A program made the translations under genes and the position numbers. Shown here piece after piece: positions 25,460-33,422 of a stretch of DNA of 64,000 nucleotides. The stretch's first letter is position 1. The number at the start of each line of letters is the position of its first letter. The notes beneath the pieces are model-generated. The model saw only the letters and a list, made by a program, of their open reading frames with translations, was not told the origin of the DNA and searched no databases. Origin of the DNA: Nocardia vulneris (GTDB lineage: Bacteria; Actinomycetota; Actinomycetes; Mycobacteriales; Mycobacteriaceae); the NCBI RefSeq assembly GCF_001613425.1, contig NZ_BDCI01000023.1, positions 62,001 through 126,000 of the forward strand, read 5' to 3'.

Positions 25460-26371
25460 ATGGACACCGAGCAGATCTGCGCAGGACGCACCGTCATCGT
25501 GACCGGTGCGGGCCGCGGTATCGGCCGGGCGCACGCGCTCGCCTTCGCCGCCGCCGGGGCGCGGGTGGTGGTCAACGATCTCGGCTCGGCGCTCGACGGC
25601 GCGGCGACGGGGGAGACCCCCGCCGAGCAGGTCGTCGCGGAGATCGAGGCGCTCGGCGGCGCGGCCGTGGCCAACGGCGATGATGTCGCGGATTGGCAAG
25701 GCGCGCAACGTCTTGTCCGGCAGGCGGTGGACACCTTCGGCGGGTTGGACGTGCTGGTCAACAACGCCGGGTTCGTGCGCGACCGGATGCTGGTCAATCT
25801 CGGCGAAGACGAATGGGACGCGGTTATCCGCGTGCACCTCAAGGGTCACTTCGTCACCATGCGGCACGCGATCGAGTACTGGCGCGGCGAGTCGAAGGCC
25901 GGTCGGCCGGTCGATGGCCGCATAATCAACACCAGCTCCGGCGCCGGCCTGCAGGGCAGCGTCGGGCAGGGCAACTACGGTGCGGCCAAAGCGGGTATCG
26001 CCGGCCTCACACTCACCGCCGCCGCGGAGTTCGCGCGCTACGGCGTCACTGTGAATTCCATCGCACCGGCGGCGCGCACCCGGATGACCGAAACGGTGTT
26101 TGCCGAGACCATGGCGCGGCCGGACGCCGGCTTCGACGCGATGGCGCCGGAGAACATTTCTCCGCTGGTCGTCTGGCTCGGCAGCGCGCAGTCCAAGGGC
26201 GTCACAGGCCGCATGTTCGAGGTCGAGGGCGGTAAAGTGGCCTTGGCAGACGGGTGGCGGCACGGCGTCGCGGTGGACCGGGGCGCACGGTGGGATCCGG
26301 CCGAGCTCGGCCCGGTGGTGGCCGACCTGATTGCCAAGGGGATGCCGCCCGAACCGGTGTACGGGGCCTGA
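25460..26371 (+). CDS. SDR oxidoreductase (Rv3548c-like), hydroxyacyl-CoA dehydrogenase type
   Basis: A 303-residue SDR of the group related to the dehydrogenase half of peroxisomal multifunctional enzyme 2: VTGAGRGIGRAHAL, NNAGFVRDRML, HLKGHFVTMRHAIEYWRG, SSGAGLQGSVGQGNYGAAKAG. It is a paralogue of the Hsd4A-like protein at 48.4-49.3 kb; both share the GHF...YWRG and NYGAAKAGI blocks. It follows the preceding SDR by 32 bases with its own ribosome site (gaagagg), so the two are probably cotranscribed under KstR2. Substrate unknown. Confidence 0.85.
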   Translation: MDTEQICAGRTVIVTGAGRGIGRAHALAFAAAGARVVVNDLGSALDGAATGETPAEQVVAEIEALGGAAVANGDDVADWQGAQRLVRQAVDTFGGLDVLVNNAGFVRDRMLVNLGEDEWDAVIRVHLKGHFVTMRHAIEYWRGESKAGRPVDGRIINTSSGAGLQGSVGQGNYGAAKAGIAGLTLTAAAEFARYGVTVNSIAPAARTRMTETVFAETMARPDAGFDAMAPENISPLVVWLGSAQSKGVTGRMFEVEGGKVALADGWRHGVAVDRGARWDPAELGPVVADLIAKGMPPEPVYGA

Positions 26372-26501
26372 CCTGGCACCACCCTTCTTTCTGCGCAGGT
26401 AACGATAGGGGTTTACTATGGCCCCCGTCCGTTAAAAATCCCGTGTGAGCGTCGTGACCGGGGAAGTTCTGCGCTTTGCAAATGAGGGGAAGGCTCGACG
26501 C

Positions 26502-27575
26502 ATGGCCGTTGGTCGCACGTTACGTGTGCTTGCAGTAGCGGGGACCGTGGCCGGTTTCGCGCTACTCGGCCCGGTAGCGGCCGAGGCACAGCCCGTCGGT
26601 GGCTGCCCCCAGTGCGCCCTGGACCCCGCTCCGCCGCCGTATGACACCGGTGGTCCCTGGTACCCCCTTTCGGTGCCCGGACAGCCCAGTGACGTCAGTG
26701 CGGTGCCTACCAACCCCGCGATCGGTACCGGTTCGGCGGCCGGGTCCGCGGCGGCCGGCGGTTCGGCTGCGGCCGGGTCCGCGGCGGCCGGTGGCTCGGC
26801 CGCAGGCGGGTCCGCGGCTGCGGCCGGCTCCGCGGGCCTGGGCATCGTGCTCGGTTCCGGTTCGGCCGGACTCGGTCTGACCCTCGGCAGCGGCTCGGCC
26901 GGGCTCGGTGTCGTGCTCGGTTCCGGCTCGGCCGCGCTAGCCGCGACCGGGTCCGCCGGATTGGGCGCCGCCGCAACGGGTTCGGCCGCGGTCGGGTCCG
27001 CCGGTGTCGGCGTCGGTACGACCGGTTCGGCCGCGGTGGGTTCGGCCGGTGTCGGTTCGGCCGCGGTGGGTTCCGCCGGGGTCGGGTCCGCGGGCGTCGG
27101 GTCCGCGGGCGTCGGTTCCGCCGCAACCGGTTCTGCCGCAGTCGGTTCCGCGGCGGTGGGTTCGGCCGCGGTCGGTTCCGCGGCTCCGCTGCTCCTGCTG
27201 CTGATCCCCATTCCGCCGCCGCCCGCCCCGGTGCTGCCCCCGATCGCGGTGCCGCCGGTGCCCTCGCCGGTGCTGCCCGCCATCCCGCTGCCCGTGCTCG
27301 CTCCGGTGCCCGCCGCGGCCCCGGCCGCCGTGCCGCCGCCCGCACCGCCCGCTCCCGCGGCGCCGCCACAGGCCGCGCCCGCCAAGCCCAACCCCGACGT
27401 GCGCCCGACGAGCGCCAACGACGGTCTCCCGAAACCGAAGCTGCTCTCGGTGATCGGCGGCCTGATCGCGCTCGGGCTCGCCGGTGCGGGTTCCGGCGCA
27501 GTCAGCTTCCAGGGCGCCTCGGCCGCACAGGCCCGAGTCGACGCCGCCCGTGCCATGTTCTTCCCGAGGCCGTGA
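26502..27575 (+). CDS. Secreted Gly-Ser-Ala repeat protein
   Basis: A 357-residue exported protein with four parts. There is a signal peptide (MAVGRTLRVLAVAG... cleaved after AEA near residue 30) and a short Cys/Pro segment (GGCPQCALDPAPPPY). Residues of about 78-229 are almost only Gly, Ala, Ser and Val, with a five-residue period GSAxV/GSAxT. A Pro/Ala-rich stretch and a C-terminal hydrophobic segment (LLSVIGGLIALGLAGAG) follow. The ATG at 26502 has a strong gaggggaagg site; a GTG at 26445 is possible but would bury the signal peptide. I know no family. The repeats resemble structural or cell-wall proteins, and the tail may anchor it in the membrane. Confidence 0.72.
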   Translation: MAVGRTLRVLAVAGTVAGFALLGPVAAEAQPVGGCPQCALDPAPPPYDTGGPWYPLSVPGQPSDVSAVPTNPAIGTGSAAGSAAAGGSAAAGSAAAGGSAAGGSAAAAGSAGLGIVLGSGSAGLGLTLGSGSAGLGVVLGSGSAALAATGSAGLGAAATGSAAVGSAGVGVGTTGSAAVGSAGVGSAAVGSAGVGSAGVGSAGVGSAATGSAAVGSAAVGSAAVGSAAPLLLLLIPIPPPPAPVLPPIAVPPVPSPVLPAIPLPVLAPVPAAAPAAVPPPAPPAPAAPPQAAPAKPNPDVRPTSANDGLPKPKLLSVIGGLIALGLAGAGSGAVSFQGASAAQARVDAARAMFFPRP

Positions 27576-27585
27576 GGGGTGTGGC

Positions 27586-27739
27586 ATGAGTGAGCGGAGC
27601 GAACGAATCGTGTCACAGCGTGCGTCGCGCATGCCGGAACCGAGCGGCAGCGAGGTGCAGGCATGAGTGAGCGGAGCGAACGAATCGTGTCACAGCGTGC
27701 GTCGCGCATGCCGGAACCGAGCGGCAGCGAGGTGCAGGC
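27586..27739 (+). repeat. Two identical 77-bp tandem repeats carrying a start codon
   Basis: Copies 27586-27662 and 27663-27739 are identical. Each begins ATGAGTGA and ends gaggtgcaggc, and a third ATGAGTGA at 27740 is the start of the peptidase gene. Each unit therefore duplicates a ribosome-site-like gaggtg plus ATG. The period of 77 is not a multiple of three, so the upstream ATGs are out of frame and end early. Related start-site sequences occur elsewhere in Nocardia-type genomes as far as I recall. Confidence 0.85.
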
Positions 27740-28255
27740 ATGAGTGACTCGAAGACTCAGAGCAGTTCGCGGTCTTACCGTCGGGTGGCCGCGGCCGTCG
27801 ATGCTGTGTGCGCGGTGGCGGCGGACTCCGACGCCACCACGTTGGACGAGGTCGTGCTCGCCATCGCGAGCGAGCGGCGGCGCGAAATCGAAATCGCCAG
27901 TGCGCATTTGGGGCCCGGCGTGTGCGGTCAGCGCCGGTTCTATCCCGATCGGGACGTGATCGTGCTGGCCGAATCGCTGCCGAGCCGCGAGCACACGCTC
28001 GCGCACGAGCTCGGCCACATCGTGTTCGATCACGAGGGCGCACCCGCGCCCGAGGTGACGCTCGAGGCCAGCGACGACCTGATCGCCTACATGCTGAGTC
28101 AGCGGGCGCACCAGCAGATCGTCGACGACGGCGCGGACGAGCTCGCCGAGTGGGAGGCGGAGACCTTCGCCGCCATGCTGATGACCCGGCTCCGGGTGTT
28201 CAACAGCCGAGGCGCAGGCGTCTCGGTCCTTCGATTCGATGAGGCGCTGGGATGA
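27740..28255 (+). CDS. ImmA/IrrE-family metallopeptidase
   Basis: A 171-residue ImmA/IrrE-type zinc peptidase. HELGH at residues 89-93 (TLAHELGHIVFDHEG) supplies the two zinc His and catalytic Glu, and EWEAETFAAMLMT supplies the likely third ligand. The first 45 residues are a helical cap. Such enzymes cleave DNA-bound repressors or act as antitoxin-like partners. Translation probably starts at the third ATGAGTGA copy; gaggtg lies seven bases upstream. Its stop overlaps the membrane-protein gene (ATGA), so the two are coupled. The EspR-like regulator nearby is a possible substrate. Confidence 0.85.
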   Translation: MSDSKTQSSSRSYRRVAAAVDAVCAVAADSDATTLDEVVLAIASERRREIEIASAHLGPGVCGQRRFYPDRDVIVLAESLPSREHTLAHELGHIVFDHEGAPAPEVTLEASDDLIAYMLSQRAHQQIVDDGADELAEWEAETFAAMLMTRLRVFNSRGAGVSVLRFDEALG

Positions 28256-29262
28256 CCCTCTGGTTGACGGCACTGCTGGTCTGGATGGCGGCAGGCGCCC
28301 GGGTGGGGCGCGTGCTGGTGAAGCCGGCCACGACGGCCCGGGTGGCCATCGTGATCGCGGTCGCCGCCGTTGCGCTGGCCGCAACCGTGGCGGTGCCGGA
28401 GATCGCGGTCGCGATCGACAACCTGCTGCCGGGTGGCGTGCACGCCGGCTGGCTTTCCGACGGTGTCGTGGTGTCCGCGTGGATCGCCTTCGTGACGGCC
28501 ACCTCGGTGGTGGCTTCGGCGGCTTGGCCGGTGGTGTCGCGCCGAAACCTGCGCCAGGTCGCGCTGGTGATCTACAGCCTCGGCCTGTTCGCGGTGGCCG
28601 CGACCATCGCGTGGTCGTTCACCTTCGGCTGGGAGGTGGTCGCGTTCGGCGCGGTGTTCATCGTCATCACCGGTCTGCGCAACCTCGACTGGACCACGCT
28701 CGGCCGCGGTATCGCGATCTACACCACGGGCACCGCGGTCGTCGCAGTGCTTGCGGTGCTGCAGGTTCGGCGCGCGTTCGACCATGTGCCGCGGGTCGCG
28801 CCGGGGAATCCGACCTGGGCGTGGCCGGCCTGGGAGGCAGCGAGTCTGCTGATCGCGTTCGGCGCGGTCTGGATCGTGGTGGAGCTCTGGGTGCGAGCCC
28901 GGGTGCTGCTGCGCCAGATCCGGCTGTTGCACAAGATCATGGTCGGGCGCTTCCCCGAAGTCGTCGCGCACGACCAGACCGGTACCTCGACTCAGCTACG
29001 TGCTTCCGATCAAGTGGCCCAGATCATGGACGCGCTGTATCTGCAGTCCGGCGGCGGCGTGGTGCTCGCCGCGGTGGCCCCGCCGCCGCGGTCGATCGCG
29101 GAGCGGGCGGGCACGGTGGCGGAGTGGGCGAGAAACCCTTTGGGCGACGTGGCAATCGATGCGCGGTGGATTGCTCCGCCGGAGGGCATTAGTCCGCGTG
29201 GCTGGGTCCAGGCCATCGCGCGGGCATATGACGCGACAAGCCTGGAGCACGCCCGAAATTGA
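28252..29262 (+). CDS. Multispanning membrane protein (MAB_1171c-like)
   Basis: A 336-residue integral membrane protein with about seven hydrophobic helices in the first 215 residues (TLWLTALLVWMAAG, VAIVIAVAAVALAATVAV, VVAFGAVFIVITGLR, AASLLIAFGAVWIVVEL). A cytoplasmic C-terminal domain of about 120 residues follows. The architecture and its coupling to an ImmA/IrrE peptidase recall the MAB_1171c family of putative transporters in mycobacteria; no transport substrate is known. It may instead be a membrane sensor that controls the peptidase. Confidence 0.75.
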   Translation: MTLWLTALLVWMAAGARVGRVLVKPATTARVAIVIAVAAVALAATVAVPEIAVAIDNLLPGGVHAGWLSDGVVVSAWIAFVTATSVVASAAWPVVSRRNLRQVALVIYSLGLFAVAATIAWSFTFGWEVVAFGAVFIVITGLRNLDWTTLGRGIAIYTTGTAVVAVLAVLQVRRAFDHVPRVAPGNPTWAWPAWEAASLLIAFGAVWIVVELWVRARVLLRQIRLLHKIMVGRFPEVVAHDQTGTSTQLRASDQVAQIMDALYLQSGGGVVLAAVAPPPRSIAERAGTVAEWARNPLGDVAIDARWIAPPEGISPRGWVQAIARAYDATSLEHARN

Positions 29263-29586
29263 GCTGAGCGGTCTGTTCCGCCGGTATTTGGTGCACCCGT
29301 AGACACCCCGGGATCCGCGTTGCGGGCCCCGGGTCGAGTTCTGCCCGGTGAACGCTGACTTATCGAAGCATGCACAAAATCAGGGGTCCGGGATAACCGG
29401 TGCGGCAGTCTGTTCCGAGATAGTCGAATGCGGGTCCGCACGCGCGCGTGATCGGATACCGCAAGCACCCTTGACAGGGCAAGCCCCTATTACCCGGGGC
29501 GCGCCATCATGCATTGTCCAGGGTGTGAACGCATAACACAGCACAGTGCGACCCGTGGGGCCGCACTGTGCTTCGTGCAAGTGAAC
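29263..29586. other. 324-base gap between convergent genes
   Basis: Contains a short inverted repeat near 29306-29332 (ccccggg twice) and a strong hairpin at 29541-29571, given separately. A TTGACA at 29471 has no correctly spaced -10. No coding or RNA gene was recognised. Confidence 0.6.
29541..29571. terminator. Strong hairpin after the EspR-like gene
   Basis: GCACAGTGCG (29541-29550) pairs exactly with CGCACTGTGC (29562-29571), and the loop contains a further CCC/GGG pair. It lies 16 bases past the stop of the minus-strand EspR-like gene and downstream of the plus-strand membrane-protein gene. Confidence 0.7.
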
Positions 29587-30003
29587 CTATTCGGTTCCAT
29601 CCGGAGGAATTTCGGGCAAGCCTTCACTTGCCCGCAACTTCTCCGCCATGGAGGTGAGGAGGTTCTGTGATTCTTCGGACAGGTCGAACGCTCTACTCGA
29701 CAGCCGTCGCAGTCCGTAGCCCTGCAGCTGGGACAGCAACTCCAGATCGTGATCGATCTTGGCGGCATAGATGTCGTTGAAGAAGTAGTCCGGCTTGACC
29801 TTGAAGAACTTCGCCAGGGCGGCCACCGTCTCATCGGACGGGTTCGTCCGTTGTCCCGACCGCAACTGCGACAGGTACGGTTTCGAGATCGGATGTCCGG
29901 AGGCCGTCAGCGCAGCCGCAACCTCCGCGTTGGTGTGCGGCTTACGCCCCGGGGGATGCACGGTTTCGAACAGCTTGTTCAGCCGCGCCGCGAAATCAGC
30001 CAT
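29587..30003 (-). CDS. EspR-like nucleoid-associated XRE regulator
   Basis: A 138-residue DNA-binding protein closely resembling M. tuberculosis EspR as I recall it: FAARLNKLFETVHPPGRKPH, then HTNAEVAAAL, ISKPYLSQLRSGQRTNPS as the recognition region, and VAALAKFFKVKPDYFFND. The C-terminal half (residues of about 75-130) corresponds to the EspR dimerisation domain. EspR is a global regulator of cell-wall and ESX-1 genes in mycobacteria. Whether this copy is the orthologue or a local paralogue is uncertain. The neighbouring ImmA/IrrE peptidase and the WXG100 locus at 7-9.6 kb make both plausible partners or targets. Confidence 0.85.
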   Translation of the reverse strand: MADFAARLNKLFETVHPPGRKPHTNAEVAAALTASGHPISKPYLSQLRSGQRTNPSDETVAALAKFFKVKPDYFFNDIYAAKIDHDLELLSQLQGYGLRRLSSRAFDLSEESQNLLTSMAEKLRASEGLPEIPPDGTE

Positions 30004-30365
30004 TGTGAGCCGCCCAATTCCCTTCGCTGTACTAACAGTCGTTATCTCGGATACGTATCATTGATATTAGCGGCTCAGTAACTGAAAACCTACGCCTGAT
30101 TCCGGATTTCCTTGAAGCTTCTAGGTGCCGGTTGGGCGAAGGTACTGGGACCGTTGCGTTTGCGGGTCACCCCAACGGCTCTCGAGAAGCCGAGGTACGG
30201 ACCGGTTCTGGCCCGTCCTGGAGGTCTTCCCCGCGACACCCATGATAGCGGAAAGATAGCTGACGTCTCATCTAGTTGACGAAGCTCACTCATGTGTGGC
30301 GTACGACACGTTTTCGAGCCTGGGGGATGAACGTTCAACAAACCCGTTTCGTGGAGTTGAACACC
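30004..30365. other. 362-base gap between EspR-like gene and fadA5
   Basis: AT-rich near the EspR-like start, with nested GATA/TATC palindromes at 30050-30066, listed separately. The rest shows no recognised gene; an 83-residue minus-strand frame at 30090-30341 lacks a supported start and family character. Confidence 0.5.
30050..30066. promoter_or_regulatory. Nested palindromes upstream of the EspR-like gene
   Basis: GATACGTATC (30050-30059) overlaps TATCATTGATA (30056-30066), giving three alternating GATA/TATC half-sites 47 bases before the start codon. The position suits an autoregulatory operator and overlaps the likely promoter. Confidence 0.4.
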
Positions 30366-31529
30366 CTATAGACGCTCGATGATCGTGCCTGTCGCCAATG
30401 CGCCACCGGCACACATCAGCACCATCGCGGTGCTGTTGCCGGTGCGCTCCAGCTCGTGCAAAGCCGTTGTGATCAGCCGGGATCCGGTCGAACCGACCGG
30501 ATGTCCCAGCGCGATCGCGCCGCCGTTGACGTTGACCCGATCCAGGTCCGGCCGGTGCACCGAAGCCCAGGAGAGCGCGACCGAGGCGAAGGCCTCGTTG
30601 ATCTCGAACAGGTCGATGTCGCCGATGCTCATCCCGGAACGTTCCAGCAGGCGCGAGCAGGCCTGCACCGGTCCGTCGAGGTGGAACTCGGGCTCGGAGC
30701 CGACCAGGGCCTGGGTGACGATCCGCGCCCGCGGCCGCAGGCCCGCTCGCTGCGCCGCCTGTTCGTCCATCAGCAGGACCGCGGCGGCGCCGTCGGAGAT
30801 CTGCGAGGAGCTGCCCGCGGTGTGGACGCCGCCCTCGAGTACCGGCTTCAGCTTGGCCAGTCCCTCGACTGTCGTCTCCCGCAGACCCTGGTCGCGCGAC
30901 ACGTCCAGTTTCTCGCCGGTCGCGTTGCCTTCCTTGTCCACCGCCGGAGCGGTGATCGTGAGCACCTCGCGGTCGAAGCGGCCCTCGGCCCAGGCCTGGC
31001 CGGCCAGGCGCTGTGAGCGCGCGCCGAACTCGTCGACGTCGGCGCGAGTGATGCCGCGGCGCTTGGCAATCCGCTCGGCCGCTTCGAACTGGTTGGGCAG
31101 GTCGATGTTCCAGGAGGCCGGCCTGCGTGCGCCCGCGTGCTCGCCGACGTTGGCGCCCAGCGGAACTCGGCTCATCGCCTCGACGCCGCAGGCGATGCCG
31201 ACATCGATCGCCCCGGTGGCGATGAGCCCGGCGACGAGATGGTTGGCCTGCTGGGCCGAACCGCACTGGGTGTCGATGGTGGTCGCGCCGACCTGCCACG
31301 GCAGTCCGGCGTGCAGCCACGCGACGCGGGTCACGTTGTTGGACTGTTCGCCCGCCTGGGTGACGCAGCCGCCGATCACCTGCTCGACCTGTGCCGGGTC
31401 CAGGTGGGCGCGTTCCAGCAGCCCGCGCTGCGCGAGGCCGAGCAGTTCCGCGGCGTGTAGGCCGGACAGCCAGCCGCCGCGCTTGCCGATAGGGGTGCGC
31501 GCGGCCTCGACGATGACGGGTGTGCCCAT
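30366..31529 (-). CDS. fadA5: Steroid thiolase FadA5
   Basis: A 387-residue thiolase. The nucleophile Cys89 lies in IDTQCGSAQQANHLVAGLI. GGAIALGHPVGSTGSR gives the His and MCAGGALATG the second Cys. It matches M. tuberculosis FadA5 closely (SGLHAAELLG, GGCVTQAGEQSNN, PNQFEAAERIAKRRGIT). FadA5 releases acetyl-CoA or propionyl-CoA from 3-keto sterol side-chain CoA esters. The ATG at 31529 follows a gaaagg site; an in-frame TTG two codons upstream is less likely. It diverges from cyp125 with KstR boxes between. Confidence 0.92.
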   Translation of the reverse strand: MGTPVIVEAARTPIGKRGGWLSGLHAAELLGLAQRGLLERAHLDPAQVEQVIGGCVTQAGEQSNNVTRVAWLHAGLPWQVGATTIDTQCGSAQQANHLVAGLIATGAIDVGIACGVEAMSRVPLGANVGEHAGARRPASWNIDLPNQFEAAERIAKRRGITRADVDEFGARSQRLAGQAWAEGRFDREVLTITAPAVDKEGNATGEKLDVSRDQGLRETTVEGLAKLKPVLEGGVHTAGSSSQISDGAAAVLLMDEQAAQRAGLRPRARIVTQALVGSEPEFHLDGPVQACSRLLERSGMSIGDIDLFEINEAFASVALSWASVHRPDLDRVNVNGGAIALGHPVGSTGSRLITTALHELERTGNSTAMVLMCAGGALATGTIIERL

Positions 31530-31556
31530 GTCCAACCTTTCGTATGGGACAGAAAC

Positions 31557-31570
31557 TGTAACGAGTTCAG
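31557..31570. promoter_or_regulatory. KstR operator candidate (fadA5 side)
   Basis: TGTAACGAGTTCAG matches TnnAACnnGTTnnA except at the last base. It lies 28 bases before the fadA5 start on the minus strand. Confidence 0.6.
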
Positions 31571-31633
31571 GGATGTTTCTGGCGGTTCTGTCCGGTTTCT
31601 TTCCTGATACTGCCGCCTATGCTTCAATGATTA

Positions 31634-31647
31634 TAGAACGTGTTTCA
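31634..31647. promoter_or_regulatory. KstR operator (cyp125)
   Basis: TAGAACGTGTTTCA matches the KstR consensus TnnAACnnGTTnnA at every fixed position. It lies 22 bases before the cyp125 start and between divergent KstR-regulon genes. Confidence 0.82.
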
Positions 31648-31668
31648 GTTTGTCGAAGGAGACATCTG

Positions 31669-32928
31669 GTGGTAGACCCTCGGAATGTCCGGCCGAATCT
31701 GCCGGACGGATTCGACGTCACAGACCCCGGCATCTATGCCGAACGAGTCCCGGTCGAGGAGTTCGCCGAACTGCGCCGAACCGCCCCGGTCTGGTGGAAT
31801 CCGCAACCGGCCGAGGTCAGTGGCTTCCATGACGAGGGCTTCTGGGTGGTGAGCAAGCACGCCGATGTCAAAGAGGTGTCCCGGCGCAGCGAGGTGTTCT
31901 CCACCTACGAGAACACCGCGATCCCGCGCTTCAACGACGACATCACCCGCGAGCAGATCGAACTACAGCGCTTCGTGCTGATCAACAAGGACGCGCCGGA
32001 GCACACCAAGCTGCGCAAGATCATCTCCCGGGGCTTCACCCCGCGTGCGATTAACGGTCTGCGCGCGGAACTTTCGGCGCGGGCCGAATCGATCGTCAAG
32101 GCCGCGGCCGAATCCGGTAGCGGCGACTTCGTCACCCAGATCGCGTGTGAACTGCCGTTGCAGGCGATCGCCGAGTTGATCGGGGTGCCGCAGGAAGATC
32201 GGATGAAGGTCTTCACTTGGTCCAACGACATGACCGGATACGACGACCCGGACAACGACGCGGACCCGGTCATGGCCTCGGCCGAAATCCTCGGCTACGC
32301 ATACCAAATGGCCGCCGCGCGCAAGGAATGCCCGGCCAACGACCTCGTCACCACGCTGATCGAGGCCGACGTCGACGGCGACAAGCTGAGCGAGGAAGAG
32401 TTCGGCTTCTTCGTCATCATGCTGGCCGTCGCGGGCAACGAGACCACCCGCAACGCCATCACGCACGGCATGAACGCCTTCATGGAGCACCCCGAGCAGT
32501 GGGAGCTGTTCAAGAAGGAGCGCCCGGCCACCGCCGCCGACGAGATCATCCGGTGGGCCACGCCGGTCACCTCCTTCCAGCGGACCGCGCTGGAAGACAC
32601 CGAGCTCGGCGGCGTGCAGATCAAGAAGGGTGACCGGGTCGTCATGCTGTACCGCTCGGCCAATTTCGACGAGGACGTCTTCGACGAGCCGGAGAAGTTC
32701 GACATCCTGCGAAAGGACAACCAGCACTTGTCCTTCGGCGGCACCGGCGCGCACTTCTGTATCGGCGCGAACCTGGCCCGGCTCGAGGTGGACCTGATCT
32801 TCAACGCCATCGCCGATCATCTGCCGGACATCACCAAGCTCGGCGACCCGAAGCGGCTGCGTTCCGGCTGGCTCAACGGGATCAAGGAATTCCCGGTGGA
32901 CTACAAGAGCTGCCCGGTCGCGCACTGA
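31669..32928 (+). CDS. cyp125: Cytochrome P450 CYP125 (steroid C26 monooxygenase)
   Basis: A 419-residue P450. The I-helix motif is MLAVAGNETTRNAITHG, the K-helix ExxR is DEIIRWATPVTSFQRT, and the heme loop FGGTGAHFCIGANLAR has Cys364 as the iron ligand. It matches CYP125 along its length (YAERVPVEEFAELRRTAPVW, NEDP-like region, SGWLNGIKEF). CYP125 oxidises the terminal methyl of cholest-4-en-3-one to start side-chain breakdown, using electrons from a ferredoxin. The GTG at 31669 is chosen for its gaaggag site; the very long upstream frame is the antisense of fadA5. Confidence 0.93.
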   Translation: MVDPRNVRPNLPDGFDVTDPGIYAERVPVEEFAELRRTAPVWWNPQPAEVSGFHDEGFWVVSKHADVKEVSRRSEVFSTYENTAIPRFNDDITREQIELQRFVLINKDAPEHTKLRKIISRGFTPRAINGLRAELSARAESIVKAAAESGSGDFVTQIACELPLQAIAELIGVPQEDRMKVFTWSNDMTGYDDPDNDADPVMASAEILGYAYQMAAARKECPANDLVTTLIEADVDGDKLSEEEFGFFVIMLAVAGNETTRNAITHGMNAFMEHPEQWELFKKERPATAADEIIRWATPVTSFQRTALEDTELGGVQIKKGDRVVMLYRSANFDEDVFDEPEKFDILRKDNQHLSFGGTGAHFCIGANLARLEVDLIFNAIADHLPDITKLGDPKRLRSGWLNGIKEFPVDYKSCPVAH

Positions 32929-32943
32929 GCGCACCGAAACCAC

Positions 32944-32988
32944 AAAGGCCCTCGGCCCGGTAGTCCCCACTCCGGTCCGAGGGCCTTT
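32944..32988. terminator. Rho-independent terminator after cyp125
   Basis: AAAGGCCCTCGG (32944-32955) pairs exactly with CCGAGGGCCTTT (32977-32988), giving a 12-bp stem ending in Ts on the plus strand. The A-run at the other end would let it also serve the convergent KSI-like gene. Confidence 0.88.
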
Positions 32989-33002
32989 CGCCGGTCGGTC
33001 TG

Positions 33003-33422
33003 TCAGTCGATCTTCTTCGCGGTCGCCATGGCGCGGTCGACCTCCCAAAACGCGCGCAGCGCGGCGATTTTGCCGGTCTCGTCCACCCGGTAGGTGAACA
33101 CCCCGTCGGCGTCGATCCGATGGCCGCCGAGCGTGCTGCGGATGGTGCCGGTGAACGCGATCTCGTTGCCGCACGCGAACGAGTCACCGAACAGGAACTC
33201 GATCGAAGTGGTCTGCGCGATCGCCTTGTCCCAGAACGCCGCGATCGCTTCCTTACCGCGGTGACCCTTGCCTTCCGGGTCGAAACCGGAAGGGCCGATG
33301 GGATCTTCGACGATGCCGTCCTCGGCGAACAGGGCGACCCAGGCCGCCTTGTCCCGGGCGCGCACCGCGGCCTGCGACGCGAGCCCGGCGGTGCGGGCGG
33401 GATGGTCGGTGGTGGTGGTCAT
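33003..33422 (-). CDS. Ketosteroid-isomerase-like SnoaL/NTF2-fold protein
   Basis: A 139-residue NTF2-fold protein. The segment ALFAEDGIVEDPIGPSG resembles Comamonas delta5-3-ketosteroid isomerase, placing the catalytic base at Asp40. The second catalytic Asp of that enzyme aligns with Phe in GVFTYRVDETGKI, so activity is uncertain. Location in a sterol operon (last gene after ltp3 and an F420-type oxidoreductase, overlapping the latter by four bases) supports a steroid substrate. It could isomerise, hydrate or only bind an intermediate. Confidence 0.75.
   Translation of the reverse strand: MTTTTDHPARTAGLASQAAVRARDKAAWVALFAEDGIVEDPIGPSGFDPEGKGHRGKEAIAAFWDKAIAQTTSIEFLFGDSFACGNEIAFTGTIRSTLGGHRIDADGVFTYRVDETGKIAALRAFWEVDRAMATAKKID

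Noticed and set aside
27586..27739. Insertion sequence or transposon end
   Set aside because: No transposase or terminal inverted repeats; the units are simple direct duplicates.
29471..29495. TTGACA promoter-like element
   Set aside because: No -10 hexamer at suitable spacing, and no gene follows on the plus strand.
30090..30341. An 83-codon minus-strand frame
   Set aside because: No convincing ribosome site, no family character and no conserved neighbour relation.
31669..32928. Extension of cyp125 to the long upstream start at 30379
   Set aside because: The upstream part is antisense to fadA5. The GTG at 31669 has a good ribosome site and matches the CYP125 N-terminus.
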